Both the position numbers and the translations under genes were made by a program. This document shows, in pieces, positions 1 through 9,765 of a DNA stretch of 64,000 nt; position 1 is the first letter of the stretch, and every line of letters begins with the position of its first letter. Below the pieces are notes generated by a model. The model saw only the letters and a program-made list of their open reading frames with translations, did not search any database and was not told the DNA's origin. The DNA is from Tatlockia sp. Its GTDB lineage: Bacteria > Pseudomonadota > Gammaproteobacteria > Legionellales > Legionellaceae. Location of the stretch: assembly GCA_013697955.1 (NCBI GenBank), contig JACCVV010000067.1, positions 62,001 through 126,000 on the forward strand, given 5' to 3'.

Positions 1-497
1 ACAACAGCAAGGGGGTATTGTTGTTTTTTGAATAGGGCTTGATGGTAAAGGGGCGCAAACGGTGCCCCTTGTCCCCCAACTACCAAATCACGAGTTCTAA
101 AATCTGCTACCACAGTTATTCCTGTCAATTCAGCAATAGTATGAGCGCAGCCTGATTGCAAAGTATAAGGAATGTCAGCCGTTGCATCATGGCAAAGTGT
201 TTGCCCGTGGCTTCCTATCGCTTTGATTGCAGCAGCAGGTATATTAACTTTATTTAATAGTTCGAGGGCGGCTGTGGCGAATTCCTTTCCTAAAAGAGTA
301 TTTAACTGACAATAATGTTTAAAATCCCTCAATTCTCCATTGATTACCAAATTTAGATAGTTTTTTGCTTCTACGCTGTATGGCCTGGTCAGACCGCCAA
401 TAAAAAAATTTGAAGAAAAATCAATAATTGCAGCATCAATTCCATCCATACTGGTTCCAGACATTAAGCCCATAAAAACATTTTGATTAGTGGTCAT
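1..497 (-). CDS. anmK: Anhydro-N-acetylmuramic acid kinase, N-terminal part (cut by window edge)
   Basis: This kinase phosphorylates and opens 1,6-anhydro-MurNAc released during peptidoglycan turnover, giving MurNAc-6-phosphate in the cytoplasm. The frame was translated by hand from the ATG at 497 and stays open to base 1, so about 165 residues are present. Near the N-terminus it reads GLMSGTSMDGIDAA, the phosphate-binding signature of the AnmK family, followed by GSHGQT and then VADFRTRDLVVGGQGAPF, both typical of AnmK. The C-terminal half lies outside the window. It diverges from the exporter gene that starts at 587, so the 90 bases between them should hold both promoters. Identification is secure; completeness of the gene cannot be judged. 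Confidence 0.9.
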   Translation of the reverse strand, partial: MTTNQNVFMGLMSGTSMDGIDAAIIDFSSNFFIGGLTRPYSVEAKNYLNLVINGELRDFKHYCQLNTLLGKEFATAALELLNKVNIPAAAIKAIGSHGQTLCHDATADIPYTLQSGCAHTIAELTGITVVADFRTRDLVVGGQGAPFAPLYHQALFKKQQYPLAV

Positions 498-586
498 TTT
501 TCTTATTCTCAAATAACTTGAACTCTCTAATTATTTGTCTAAACTAGAGTCATCTTTCTCAAAAAGGTTTGTTCTTTTGGACATAT

Positions 587-1771
587 ATGCATAATAAAGC
601 AACACCTTTTTGGTTTATCGGTTTTTTATCAGCCTTTTCTTTGCTCTCTTTTGATTTATATCAACCTGCACTTCCAGCCATAACTGAGCATTTTAATACA
701 ACTCACTCATTAGGTCAGTTAACTTTAAGTTTATTTTTCCTGGTTTTTGGTCTATCTCAAATTATCTGGGGGCCATTGATTGATCATTTTGGTCGCAGGA
801 CTACTTTAAGAATAAGCTTGTTCATTTTTTTTGCTGCAACCATTGTTTGTATTTTTGCAACAACTATAAACGTTTTGATTATTGGAAGAGTTCTACAAGG
901 TTTTGCAGTCTGTTGTTCATCAGTGGTTGCTTTTTCCTCAACCAGAGATTACGAAGATAGCACTGAAAGGGCCAGAGTTTTTTCCCATATATCCATGATA
1001 GTGTCCGTCTCTCCTATCTTTGCCCCCTTAATTGGCTCTTTAATTTTTATTTATTACGGCTGGCACGCAATTTTTGTTCTGATGTTGTTACTGGGTGCTT
1101 TATTATATTTGGTCTCTCTTTTTATATTGAAAGAATCGCCGTTCTGGAAAAAAACTGACAATAGTTTTCGTTTATATTCCTCATTAGCCAATTATAAAGA
1201 GCTTCTTAGACACCCTCAATTGTGGTTCGGCACTGTAATTATCACTTCATCCTTTAGTTGCATCATGATAATAATCGTTAATGCCTCCTATTTGATAATT
1301 GATAATTTAAATCATTCACCACTATTTTTCTCAATACTTTTTGCTAGTAATGGCTTAATGATCATTCTTGGAAACTTTTTGGGTATCCAGTTAAGAAAAA
1401 AAAGACCAATTTCCTGGTCAATTCATTTTGGAAGTTTGATCATGGTATTCGGAGCCTTAATCATGCTCCTTGCTTTCTTTGTTTTAGGTTTCAAGATAAT
1501 TAGTTTAATGCCAGTGATGCTAATTAGCTTAGGAGTTAGCATACTTAGTCCGGCTACCTACTCATTGGCTTTAACGGATTTCGACAAACAGGCGGCGACT
1601 GCAACTGCCTTTATTAACACTTTCCGAATGACTATTGGCGCCACCATTGCCGGAATTTTAAGCGCTTTTATTCCTAACGACGTTAAAATCCTGGCTCTTG
1701 GCTTATTACTTTGTTCGCTGATCTGTTGGATTTTTTCTCTCTTTATTACCGAAAGCCCAAGAAAGAGTTGA
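587..1771 (+). CDS. MFS drug-resistance transporter, Bcr/CflA type
   Basis: A 394-residue inner-membrane protein with about 12 hydrophobic helices. It carries MFS motif A in the loop after helix 2 (GPLIDHFGRR) and an R-x-x-Q-G motif in helix 4 (RVLQGFAV) followed by STRD, the pattern of the Bcr/CflA proton-driven exporters (bicyclomycin, chloramphenicol, possibly sulfonamides). The substrate cannot be read from sequence. An upstream in-frame TTG at 569 would add six residues, but the purine stretch at 561-567 lies directly against it, so I prefer the ATG at 587. The gene converges on tatD with a 46-base gap and stands alone on its strand. Confidence 0.8.
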   Translation: MHNKATPFWFIGFLSAFSLLSFDLYQPALPAITEHFNTTHSLGQLTLSLFFLVFGLSQIIWGPLIDHFGRRTTLRISLFIFFAATIVCIFATTINVLIIGRVLQGFAVCCSSVVAFSSTRDYEDSTERARVFSHISMIVSVSPIFAPLIGSLIFIYYGWHAIFVLMLLLGALLYLVSLFILKESPFWKKTDNSFRLYSSLANYKELLRHPQLWFGTVIITSSFSCIMIIIVNASYLIIDNLNHSPLFFSILFASNGLMIILGNFLGIQLRKKRPISWSIHFGSLIMVFGALIMLLAFFVLGFKIISLMPVMLISLGVSILSPATYSLALTDFDKQAATATAFINTFRMTIGATIAGILSAFIPNDVKILALGLLLCSLICWIFSLFITESPRKS

Positions 1772-1817
1772 TGTAAAGTCTTTTTCTTAAGCTCTAGTTA
1801 TTTGATGACATGAGGCT

Positions 1818-2621
1818 TTAATTGTTTTTATTTTTATCGGTAGGTTCAATATTAAAACATCGATAAAAATTTTCAGTCGTATGCTTTGCAATTTCTTCAA
1901 AGCTAACTTGTCGTAATTCGCTTAAAGCCTCGGCAACGTATTTAACGAGAGCGGGATGATTTTGCTTTCCCCGAAAAGGGACGGGCGCAAGATAGGGCGA
2001 ATCTGTTTCAATTAAAAGTCGGTCTAGAGGGATTTTTTTTGCAACATCGTGTAACACTTTAGCATTTTTGAATGAGACTATACCTGACATTGAAATATAA
2101 AAATTCATATCCAAGGCCCGCTTGGCAATTTCCCAATTTTCAGAAAAACAATGCATCACTCCGCCAATTTCTTCGGCTTTTTCCTCTTTCATTACAGTTA
2201 ATGTATCTTCTGCCGCTTGTCTTGTATGAATAATTAATGGTTTTAATGAACTAAGAGCGGCCTGAATGTGCGCTCGAAAGCGTTTTCTTTGCTGCTCTTG
2301 AGCAAAATCTGTTTCTGTTCGATAATAGTCCAGACCAGTTTCCCCTATCGCGATACATGCTGGATGCTTGGCTAAATCGACCAGCTCTTGCGCTACAGGT
2401 TCAGTAGCAATTTCAGAATTGGGATGTAGTCCTATTGATATACTCACATTTGAATAACGTTCTGCTATTTTGCAAAGTGCGGGATAATCATCCAATTCAA
2501 CAGCGACACAAAGGTAATGCTGAACGCCCGCTTCCGCGGCTTCGGCAATAACCTGATCTAAATCATTATTAAATTCGGTTAAGTCAATAAAATTAAGGTG
2601 GCAATGGGAGTCTATTAACAT
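1818..2621 (-). CDS. tatD: TatD-family metal-dependent deoxyribonuclease
   Basis: A 267-residue protein of the TatD/YcfH family: TIM-barrel hydrolases with two metals, reported as 3'-5' DNases and used in DNA repair or turnover. The metal ligands are visible: H6 and H8 in SHCH, E94 in GETGLDYY, H132 in IIHTRQA, H157 in VMHCFS and D207 in ETDSPYLAP. The FRGKQNHP stretch after it is a family hallmark. It is the last gene of the fab-mltG-tmk-holB block, 33 bases after holB. In Pseudomonas a pilZ gene sits between holB and tatD; none is present here. Intact and of normal length. Confidence 0.9.
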   Translation of the reverse strand: MLIDSHCHLNFIDLTEFNNDLDQVIAEAAEAGVQHYLCVAVELDDYPALCKIAERYSNVSISIGLHPNSEIATEPVAQELVDLAKHPACIAIGETGLDYYRTETDFAQEQQRKRFRAHIQAALSSLKPLIIHTRQAAEDTLTVMKEEKAEEIGGVMHCFSENWEIAKRALDMNFYISMSGIVSFKNAKVLHDVAKKIPLDRLLIETDSPYLAPVPFRGKQNHPALVKYVAEALSELRQVSFEEIAKHTTENFYRCFNIEPTDKNKNN

Positions 2622-2654
2622 AATAATCGTTCTTTTAGTAGTTTATGGTAAATT

Positions 2655-3572
2655 TTAACACTTCTCTTTATACCCTATTAATAAGGTTTCCAATACTAAC
2701 AACTGATTTACATTGATATTGCGTTGTAAATTTTTATTAATTGCATTTAATTTATCAAGTTGTTTAAATAATTGCAGAGGATGGAAGCATTCTGCCAATT
2801 GCTTAAGCTGCACAGCCCAAATTTCTTGGCAAGTAAAATCAGCAAACTTATTATGAATAAGCTGGCAATTAAGCAAATAAAGTAGCCAGATCAGGTTATT
2901 AAAATCATAAGTAGACCATTTCGCAGCTAGGGAACAACCTGAAATTTTATTTTTTAGTAACTTGGTTAGTTCTTCAATTATTGTCGGTAATTGCTGAAAT
3001 AATAGTCCTTTAGCAGAATTGGTCGGGTAATTTTTTGCTTCAGACAAATAGTCGCTGCTTTTTTCTGATTCGAATCGCCAGAGCTGACAGCGACTGATTA
3101 CGGTTGCTGGTAAGCTTGAAATTTGTTCTGCAATCAAAATAAAAAAAATCCCCGATGGCGGCTCTTCAAGGAGTTTTAATAGGGCATTAGCGGCAGCAAG
3201 ATTCATTTTTTCTGCTGGATTAAGAATAAAAACCCGCCGATTACTCATCTGCGGCGAGCGAAAAGCCAGGTTATGTAATTCGCGTATTTGATCAATTTTT
3301 ATTATCCCGCCTTCTTTATCCGGTTGTAGACAGGTTAGATCCGGATGTTCAGTCGAATTAATCAAGTGACAAGATTTGCATTGATTGCAGGGTTTTTGCT
3401 CATTCAGGCAAAGACAAAGTAAGGCTGCTGCCATTTTATAGGAAAAAGAAAGCAAATTAGCAGTTTCAGAACCTATTAATAGCAGAGCATGCGGCAGGCG
3501 ATTCCTCTCATTCGTAATTTGGAATCGTTGCCATAATTGATTGTGAAAATTGGATTCTTTAAGTGCTTGCAT
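2655..3572 (-). CDS. holB: DNA polymerase III delta' subunit
   Basis: A 305-residue clamp-loader subunit that helps load the beta sliding clamp. It has the four-cysteine zinc site C55-x6-C62-x2-C65-x2-C68, the sensor region AAANALLKLLEEPP, and the motif PATVISRCQ that contributes the arginine finger (SRC). The Walker A loop is degenerate, as expected for delta', which does not hydrolyse ATP. The start ATG lies inside the end of tmk (14-base overlap), indicating translational coupling. The C-terminal third is poorly conserved, which is normal for the family. Confidence 0.9.
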   Translation of the reverse strand: MQALKESNFHNQLWQRFQITNERNRLPHALLLIGSETANLLSFSYKMAAALLCLCLNEQKPCNQCKSCHLINSTEHPDLTCLQPDKEGGIIKIDQIRELHNLAFRSPQMSNRRVFILNPAEKMNLAAANALLKLLEEPPSGIFFILIAEQISSLPATVISRCQLWRFESEKSSDYLSEAKNYPTNSAKGLLFQQLPTIIEELTKLLKNKISGCSLAAKWSTYDFNNLIWLLYLLNCQLIHNKFADFTCQEIWAVQLKQLAECFHPLQLFKQLDKLNAINKNLQRNINVNQLLVLETLLIGYKEKC

Positions 3573-4200
3573 TGGTTGCTATATAGTTCTTAAGTTGAAT
3601 TAATATTGAATCTTGCACACTATCCATTGGCTGAGCCGCATCAATAGTTATAACATTTGGCATGGATTTAATCATCTGTTGATATCCTTGACGTACTCTT
3701 AGAAAAAAAGACAGCGTTTCTTCTTCTATTCGGTCTGTTTCCCCACGATTTTTTACCCGATTTAAACCTGCTTCAGGATTAATATCCAAATAAATAATTA
3801 AATCCGGTTTAAGAGCCTGCAAACAAAATTCGGATAATTGATTTATCATTTTAAGATCAAGACCTCTGCCCCAGCCCTGATAGGCGAAAGAAGATAATTC
3901 AAATCGATCAGCTAAAACCCAGGCACCTCGATTAAGAGCAGGGAGTATTACTTCTTCTATCAATTGAACCCTGGCAGAATAAAGCAATAAAAGTTCGCAG
4001 CGTGGGTCAAGCTTTTCGCCATCTATTTTCTCTTTTAATAACTGTCGAATTGTCTCACCAATTCGGGTACCGCCGGGTTCTCTTGTCAAAATTAGTTCAG
4101 GCGCAACATTAATCAGGTAACGTTTAATGACTTCTATGGCGGTCGATTTTCCAGCTCCTTCAAGCCCTTCAACAACTATATAATGTCCGAGTTTAGTCAT
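3559..4200 (-). CDS. tmk: Thymidylate kinase
   Basis: A 213-residue cytoplasmic kinase converting dTMP to dTDP for DNA synthesis. The P-loop is at residues 12-20 (GLEGAGKST), the substrate-binding TREPGGT follows, and the ADRFELSSFAYQG motif (DR-x-x-x-S-x-x-A-Y-Q) is complete. Arginines in the LID region (NRGETDRIEEE) are present. The start codon overlaps the mltG stop as ATGA (4 bases) and its end overlaps holB by 14 bases, so mltG-tmk-holB is a translationally coupled set. Normal length, no anomaly. Confidence 0.95.
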   Translation of the reverse strand: MTKLGHYIVVEGLEGAGKSTAIEVIKRYLINVAPELILTREPGGTRIGETIRQLLKEKIDGEKLDPRCELLLLYSARVQLIEEVILPALNRGAWVLADRFELSSFAYQGWGRGLDLKMINQLSEFCLQALKPDLIIYLDINPEAGLNRVKNRGETDRIEEETLSFFLRVRQGYQQMIKSMPNVITIDAAQPMDSVQDSILIQLKNYIATNAST

Positions 4201-5195
4201 TGTTGCCTCTTTTTTTGAAATCGAAAAATAGCTTCTTTTTGTTCTTCATAGGTAGAGGAAAACTGATGAGAGCCATCGCCTTTTGCAACAAAGTAAAGAT
4301 AATTTGAGGGTAAAGGATGCGCCGCCGCATCAATTGCTTTTTTACCAACCATAGCAATAGGTGTAGGCGGCAGGCCACGATGGATGTAGGTGTTATAGGG
4401 TGAATTAACACTCATGTTTTCATGGCTCAGCTTACCTTTATAAAGTTCACCAAGTGCATAGATGACCGTTGGATCCATTTGCAATGGCATTTTTTTATTA
4501 ATTCGATTAATAATAACACCAGAAATAATTTTCCTTTCCTCAGCTAATGAACTCTCCTTTTCGAGAATTGACGCTGCTATTAATAATTCATAAGCGGAGG
4601 TATAGGGTAAATTGGGACTACGATTTTTCCAGCTTTCCTCAAGGTATTCCTTAAGTTTTTGATTAGCCAAACGCAATAAAGGCTTTGCTTCTGATCCAGC
4701 ATTATAATTGTAGGTGTCTGCGAGTAGTAGGCCTTCTGCTGAGTTGTAATCTGCGGTAATCGAATTCCAGTCATCTTTATTGTAATTAAGAAAAGGAGCT
4801 ATTTCGAGTTTTGCTATAACCTGATTTAAGTTAGACCCATCAATAATGCGAAAGGACTGAACCATCACTTGTCCTGCTTCAACTTTTTTTAAAAATTGTT
4901 GGGCAGTTTCCTCGGGTTTAATTTGATAAATTCCGGCTTTTAAGTGCTCTGCTAGACCCTGGAATCGGATTAAGGCCAAAAATAAACGCGGAGATCTAAT
5001 TAGATTTTTAGAGTCGAGTATATGCACGAAAGACGAAGCTGTGATGTTTCTATCAAGAATAATAGTAATTGAAGTCGATGAATCCCCAATCATTGGCTGG
5101 TACTTTAGCCTGTAAATTTCATAGCCGACTATTGATGCGGCTATGAAGCCAAGCAAAACAAATAAAACCAAGACAGATTTGAACCATCTTCCCAC
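4197..5195 (-). CDS. mltG: Endolytic murein transglycosylase MltG
   Basis: A 332-residue YceG-family lytic transglycosylase, anchored in the inner membrane by one N-terminal helix (about residues 8-26) with the catalytic part in the periplasm. It cuts nascent glycan strands and limits their length. The active-site signature SILEKES-x-x-x-E-E-R is present, with the likely catalytic E212, followed by LQMDPTVIYALG and SPYNTYIHRGLPPTPI, both family hallmarks. The start is a GTG two bases after the fabF stop; a nearby ATG (5197) is in another frame. In E. coli pabC lies between fabF and yceG; it is missing here. Confidence 0.93.
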   Translation of the reverse strand: MGRWFKSVLVLFVLLGFIAASIVGYEIYRLKYQPMIGDSSTSITIILDRNITASSFVHILDSKNLIRSPRLFLALIRFQGLAEHLKAGIYQIKPEETAQQFLKKVEAGQVMVQSFRIIDGSNLNQVIAKLEIAPFLNYNKDDWNSITADYNSAEGLLLADTYNYNAGSEAKPLLRLANQKLKEYLEESWKNRSPNLPYTSAYELLIAASILEKESSLAEERKIISGVIINRINKKMPLQMDPTVIYALGELYKGKLSHENMSVNSPYNTYIHRGLPPTPIAMVGKKAIDAAAHPLPSNYLYFVAKGDGSHQFSSTYEEQKEAIFRFQKKRQQ

Positions 5196-5197
5196 AT

Positions 5198-6436
5198 TTA
5201 AACTCGCTTAAATACCAAGCTTCCATTAGTTCCGCCGAAACCAAGCGAATTAGACAAGACATAGTCTATTCGTCTTCTTTGGGGTTCGTGAGCTACATAA
5301 TTTAAATCACATCCTTCATCTGGATTATCTAAATTAATTGTGGGCGGAGCGATTTGGTCTTTTATTGCAAGAACGCTAAAAATAGCTTCAACAGCACCAG
5401 CTGCACCTAACAAATGGCCAGTCATTGATTTAGTTGAACTTATCGCTAATTCATAGGCATGTTCTTTAAAGACCTGTTTTACAGCCTTGGTCTCATTCAT
5501 ATCATTAAGATAAGTTGAGGTTCCGTGAGCATTTATATAGTCAATCTGTTCGGGCTTAATACCTGCATCATCAATAGCAGCTTTCATGGAACGGGATGCA
5601 CCGTCAGCATCTTCATCCGGAGCTGTAATGTGATAGGCATCACCGGACATACCAAAGCCAACTAATTCAGCATAAATTTTGGCACCACGTGCTTTTGCAT
5701 GTTCATATTCCTCAAGCACGAGAATCCCAGCACCTTCACCCATAACGAAACCATCCCGATCTTTATCCCAGGGACGAGATGCTTTCTCAGGCTCTTCATT
5801 ACGTTTTGATAAAGAACGAACCGCGGAGAAACCTGCAAGACATAAAGGCGTAGTCGTCATTTCAGAACCACCGCAGACCATTACATCAGCATCGCCATAA
5901 GCAATCATTCGCCCAGCTAGACCAATATTGTGAGTTCCAGTTGTACAAGCAGTAACAACCGAAATATTGGGACCTTTTAATTTGTGCTTTATTGAAATTT
6001 GGCCTGCTACCATATTGATTATGCCAGCAGGGATAAAAAATGGAGATACCTTTCGAGGGCCTCCACTTACAAGTTTATCTTGATTATTTGTTATGGTTTG
6101 AATCCCGCCAATACCAGCGCCAATTGCGACACCTGTTCGGCGAGAAAGCTGTTCATCAATAGTTAATCCGGAGTCGGCAATAGCTTCATCAGCTGCAGCA
6201 ATTCCGTATTGGGTGAACATATCCATTTTACGAGCATCTTTAAGCGGCACGTGATTTTCTATGTTGAAATTTTTAACCTTAGCCCAAATTTTAGTTGAGT
6301 AATCGGTGGTATCAAAATCTTCTACATTACCGACACCTGATTTGCCCGCTAAAATATTTTGCCAGGTTTCTTCTACATTCAAACCGACGGGAGTAACCAT
6401 ACCCATGCCAGTAACAACAACACGCCGCTTAGTCAA
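5198..6436 (-). CDS. fabF: 3-oxoacyl-ACP synthase II (KAS II)
   Basis: A 412-residue condensing enzyme that extends acyl-ACP with malonyl-ACP; in E. coli it also sets the temperature response of unsaturated fatty acids. The Cys-His-His triad is complete: C164 in [11 protein letters not shown], a His near 304 in NAHGTST, and a His near 341 in [12 protein letters not shown]. The C-terminal SLGFGGTN glycine loop is intact. It follows acpP by 18 bases in the same transcript and precedes mltG by 2 bases. Length and motifs match the family. Confidence 0.95.
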   Translation of the reverse strand: MTKRRVVVTGMGMVTPVGLNVEETWQNILAGKSGVGNVEDFDTTDYSTKIWAKVKNFNIENHVPLKDARKMDMFTQYGIAAADEAIADSGLTIDEQLSRRTGVAIGAGIGGIQTITNNQDKLVSGGPRKVSPFFIPAGIINMVAGQISIKHKLKGPNISVVTACTTGTHNIGLAGRMIAYGDADVMVCGGSEMTTTPLCLAGFSAVRSLSKRNEEPEKASRPWDKDRDGFVMGEGAGILVLEEYEHAKARGAKIYAELVGFGMSGDAYHITAPDEDADGASRSMKAAIDDAGIKPEQIDYINAHGTSTYLNDMNETKAVKQVFKEHAYELAISSTKSMTGHLLGAAGAVEAIFSVLAIKDQIAPPTINLDNPDEGCDLNYVAHEPQRRRIDYVLSNSLGFGGTNGSLVFKRV

Positions 6437-6454
6437 TTAAAGCTCCTCGAAGTA

Positions 6455-6703
6455 TCAAGCTTCGTCTTTATTTAGATTGGATTCAATGTAATCAATTGCT
6501 TCTTGAATGGTAGTAATTTTTTCAGCTTTTTCATCAGGAATTTCAGTTTCAAACTCTTCTTCCAAAGCCATTACTAATTCAACTGTGTCAAGGGAGTCGG
6601 CACCTAAGTCATCAACAAATGATGCATCATTTCTCAATTCCTCTTCTTTAACACCCAATTGTTCAATAACAATTTTGCGAACTCGTTCTTCAACTGTACT
6701 CAT
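6455..6703 (-). CDS. acpP: Acyl carrier protein
   Basis: An 82-residue acidic carrier that holds growing acyl chains on a 4'-phosphopantetheine arm. The attachment serine is S37 in [18 protein letters not shown], the most conserved stretch of the family. The ATG is preceded at 8 bases by an AGAGGAA ribosome-binding site, suiting very high expression. A 344-base gap separates it from fabG upstream, and a plausible promoter lies in it (6743-6770), so acpP-fabF probably has its own transcription start besides read-through from the fab genes. Confidence 0.97.
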   Translation of the reverse strand: MSTVEERVRKIVIEQLGVKEEELRNDASFVDDLGADSLDTVELVMALEEEFETEIPDEKAEKITTIQEAIDYIESNLNKDEA

Positions 6704-7047
6704 AACTTGTATTTCCTCTTAGTTAAAAAAACCACGCAGGCTAGTTTATTCAATTATTCAAAGAACGCAAGCCTTTAAAACTCGACCCTAACAATTCCCC
6801 AGTTTAATTTCAAATCTAAATCGCTATGTAAAGCTATTAAATATAAAATTAAAAGATACTCGTTCAATTCAAAGATTATCTGAATCTATAAATTGCCCAT
6901 GCATCCCAATCTATGGATTACCAAGGGCAAGCCGCGCAGGTGGGCAAACATTTAATTATTTATTCATTATAAAGCCCAGATATCCTTTGCATGAATTGTT
7001 TGCTAGCTAAGATATCAAAATGGTAGCTTTATAAGTTGTTCCCTTTA
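6704..7047. other. Intergenic gap between fabG and acpP (344 bases)
   Basis: I see no gene in this gap. It holds a plausible acpP promoter at 6743-6770 (listed separately). It also contains an inverted repeat with arms TTGCCC (6893-6898) and GGGCAA (6925-6930) and a smaller ATCC/GGAT pairing inside it, which could form an RNA hairpin. A TATAAT-like hexamer on the minus strand (near 6966-6971) has no convincing -35 partner. Confidence 0.5.
6743..6770 (-). promoter_or_regulatory. Putative sigma-70 promoter of acpP
   Basis: On the minus strand a -35-like TTGCGT (6770-6765) and a -10-like TAAACT (6748-6743) are separated by 16 bases, placing the transcript start about 30 bases before the acpP ATG at 6703. 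This is read by eye and untested. Confidence 0.4.
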
Positions 7048-7794
7048 CTAATCCATGTACATGCCACCATTCACATGTATTGTTTCACCTGTTATATAAT
7101 TTGCGCTATCAGAAGCCAAAAATGCTACCATTTCTGCAATATCTTCTACCTTTCCTAATCGCTTCATGGGAATCCGTTTTAACATCTCTTCTTTCACCAT
7201 GTCGGGCAAAGAGCTTGTCATATCTGTATCAATAAAACCAGGGGCGACTACGTTTACCGTTATTCCTCGGCTGGCAATTTCTTGAGCTAATGATTTACTA
7301 AAGCCAACCACAGCGGCTTTTGCTGCTGTATAGTTAGTCTGACCAGAGTTACCACTAGAACCTACAACAGACCCAACAGAAATGATACGTCCCCAGCGTG
7401 CACGAAACATAGGTTTAATACAGGCCTTTGTTAATCTAAATATAGCATTTAAATTAGTTTCTATGACCTTATACCATTCTTCATCGTCCATTCTTAGCAA
7501 TAGATTATCGCAGGTGATACCTGCATTATTGACCAAAATAGAAGGTAATAAATTTTGATCAGAGAGTTCTGTCATCAGGTTCTCAATAGCCACTTTAGAA
7601 GTGACATCTAAAACAATTCCTTTGCCTTTAACCTGCTCTTCGCTGAAAAAAGTGGTGATGGATTCAGCTCCTTGAGTGGTCGTTGCTGAACCAATCAGGT
7701 ATGCCCCTTTTTTTGCGAGGTTTAAAGCAATAGCCTTACCAATACCACGACTCGCACCGGTAACCAATACTATTTTACCTTCTAAATTCGTCAT
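7048..7794 (-). CDS. fabG: 3-oxoacyl-ACP reductase
   Basis: A 248-residue NADPH-dependent short-chain dehydrogenase that reduces 3-oxoacyl-ACP in each elongation round. The cofactor loop VTGASRGIG (residues 11-19), the NNAG motif (89-92), the catalytic S142, Y155 and K159 (TNYTAAKAA), and the PGFIDTDM segment are all present. It lies 8 bases after fabD, in the usual fabH-fabD-fabG order. No anomaly. Confidence 0.95.
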   Translation of the reverse strand: MTNLEGKIVLVTGASRGIGKAIALNLAKKGAYLIGSATTTQGAESITTFFSEEQVKGKGIVLDVTSKVAIENLMTELSDQNLLPSILVNNAGITCDNLLLRMDDEEWYKVIETNLNAIFRLTKACIKPMFRARWGRIISVGSVVGSSGNSGQTNYTAAKAAVVGFSKSLAQEIASRGITVNVVAPGFIDTDMTSSLPDMVKEEMLKRIPMKRLGKVEDIAEMVAFLASDSANYITGETIHVNGGMYMD

Positions 7795-7802
7795 TATAAT
7801 CC

Positions 7803-8762
7803 TTAAAAATACACAACTTCGTCGGCATTCAGTTGTATTAAAACTTGTTCCAGGCTAGGAATGTCATTAACAGATAAAGCTGTTAAGTCGCGTTCAATAC
7901 GCTTTATCAAACCCGATAATATTTTTCCTGGTCCGCATTCAACTACATAATTAATTCCATTTTTTTTCATTAGCTGTATTGTTTCGACCCATCGCACTGG
8001 TAAAAATAATTGTTCTTGTAAAAGTGTACGTATCTGAGATGGTGAATTGTAAATGCTCAAATCAACATTCGAAATGACTGCGGTTGTCGGAATCTTAAAA
8101 TTGGCATTTGCAAGATGTTCTTTAAAAGCTTCGGCAGCATCCTTTAATAATGGACAATGACAGGGTACTGAAACCGGTATGAGTTTTGCCAGTCTAGCTC
8201 CTTGTTCTTCAGCTAGCTGCACTGCGGATACAACTGCCGCGGTATGGCCTGCAATGACAACCTGTCCAAGCGCATTATAGTTTGCTGGGGTAACTTTTTG
8301 GTTTTGGTTAGATGCCTGCATACAAAGTAATTCAACCTGCTCATCACTTAGCCCTACAATTGCTGCCATGGCCCCTTGTCCCAAAGGCACGGTTTTTTGC
8401 ATAAGTTGGCCACGTTTGGAAACCAGATAAGCGGCATCTTCGAGAGTAATAGCCTCGGCGCAAACCAAAGCTGCATATTCTCCAAGGCTATGGCCCGCCA
8501 TCATTTTGGCAGACCCGAGTCCAAATTTTTTTAATATTTTATAGATAGCTACATCAGCAGTTAACATTGCAACCTGAGTATATTCAGTTTGATTTAATTT
8601 GGTTTCAGGTCCTTCTTGAACTAATTGCCAAAGATCGAAGCCAAGCTTTTCAGAAACAAGGCTGAAATGATCAATGATTAAGGGATAAGGATCTGCCAGG
8701 TTTGATAACATACCAACGAATTGCGACCCTTGGCCGGGAAAAACATAGGCTAAATTAGACAT
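7803..8762 (-). CDS. fabD: Malonyl-CoA:ACP transacylase
   Basis: A 319-residue enzyme that moves malonyl groups from CoA to ACP. It has the N-terminal FPGQGSQ oxyanion loop (residues 8-14), the nucleophile S92 in AGHSLGEYAAL, and a histidine near residue 202 in the VSVPCHCPLL stretch that completes the dyad. It sits between fabH and fabG on the same strand; the 49-base gap to fabH contains a good ribosome-binding site (GGAG) before the ATG. Confidence 0.95.
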   Translation of the reverse strand: MSNLAYVFPGQGSQFVGMLSNLADPYPLIIDHFSLVSEKLGFDLWQLVQEGPETKLNQTEYTQVAMLTADVAIYKILKKFGLGSAKMMAGHSLGEYAALVCAEAITLEDAAYLVSKRGQLMQKTVPLGQGAMAAIVGLSDEQVELLCMQASNQNQKVTPANYNALGQVVIAGHTAAVVSAVQLAEEQGARLAKLIPVSVPCHCPLLKDAAEAFKEHLANANFKIPTTAVISNVDLSIYNSPSQIRTLLQEQLFLPVRWVETIQLMKKNGINYVVECGPGKILSGLIKRIERDLTALSVNDIPSLEQVLIQLNADEVVYF

Positions 8763-8811
8763 TTAGCTCCTCCGAAATCTTGTTTTATGTATGCTCGAAA
8801 TTAAACTGCTT

Positions 8812-9765
8812 TTAATATTTAACTACTATTGCTCCCCAGGTCATACCGCCCCCGAAAGATTCAATAAGTAACATATCACCACGTTTTATACGATTTTCGC
8901 GAATTGAAAAATCTAAAGCTAGCGGAATTGATGCAGCAGAAGTATTACCTTGATTCTCTATGGTGACTATAACTTGTGACATGGGCAAATTAAGTTTTTT
9001 AGCAATTCCCTGGATTATTCGAATATTTGCTTGATGAGGAATCAACCAATTTATATCAGATTTTTGCAGATTACAGTTTTGCAGGACTTCATCAACAATA
9101 TCACCCATTATTTTAACTGCAAGTTTAAACACTTCATTCCCTTTCATACCTATGAAGGCTTTATGGGTTTCAGTTGCATAATTTGGGTAAGAAAGAAAAA
9201 ATTCTTTATCATGAAAAGCATGTAAGGTAGATGCAAGAATGCCAGGCTCTTCGCTCGCACTTAAAATTATTGCTCCAGCCCCGTCTCCAAACAGAACGCA
9301 GGTTGAGCGGTCAGTCCAGTCAAGCGCACGAGACATCGACTCACTACCAATTACTAAAACATGTTTAGCGTTGCCGGAGTTGATGTATTGCTTGGCTACA
9401 TCCATTGCATATACAAAGCCGCTGCAAGCTGCACTAATGTCAAAAGCTGGTATGGGTCGCGTTATATTAAGAGCCTCTTGTACATGACAGGCCATGCTCG
9501 GGAAGAAATGATTGGGCGTACAGGTCGCAACCAGAATTAAATCAATTTCATCTTTATCAATATCAGATGCTTCAAGCGCTTTAATAGCTGCCTGGCAAGC
9601 CATGTAAGAGGTTGTTTCGTGCTCTGAGGCAATATACCTGCTAGCAATTCCAGTTCTTGACATTATCCATTCATGACTAGTATCTAATTTGGATTCCAGC
9701 TCATAATTGGTAACTAAACGTTCAGGTAAGTAACTGCCAGTTCCATTGATGACGGCATATTTCAT
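8812..9765 (-). CDS. fabH: 3-oxoacyl-ACP synthase III (KAS III)
   Basis: A 317-residue initiating condensing enzyme joining acetyl-CoA and malonyl-ACP. The Cys-His-Asn triad is visible: C114 in [10 protein letters not shown], His in IPHQANIRI, and Asn in [11 protein letters not shown]. The GDGAGA and [11 protein letters not shown] glycine segments are typical. Its ATG overlaps the plsX stop as ATGA, so the two are translationally coupled. Confidence 0.95.
   Translation of the reverse strand: MKYAVINGTGSYLPERLVTNYELESKLDTSHEWIMSRTGIASRYIASEHETTSYMACQAAIKALEASDIDKDEIDLILVATCTPNHFFPSMACHVQEALNITRPIPAFDISAACSGFVYAMDVAKQYINSGNAKHVLVIGSESMSRALDWTDRSTCVLFGDGAGAIILSASEEPGILASTLHAFHDKEFFLSYPNYATETHKAFIGMKGNEVFKLAVKIMGDIVDEVLQNCNLQKSDINWLIPHQANIRIIQGIAKKLNLPMSQVIVTIENQGNTSAASIPLALDFSIRENRIKRGDMLLIESFGGGMTWGAIVVKY

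Noticed and set aside
2655-3572. holB without a proper Walker A motif, seeming damaged
   Set aside because: delta' subunits normally have a degenerate P-loop; the zinc site and SRC motif are intact.
4193-4774. Minus-strand frames inside mltG
   Set aside because: They are overlaps of a well-conserved gene in another frame and have no recognisable product.
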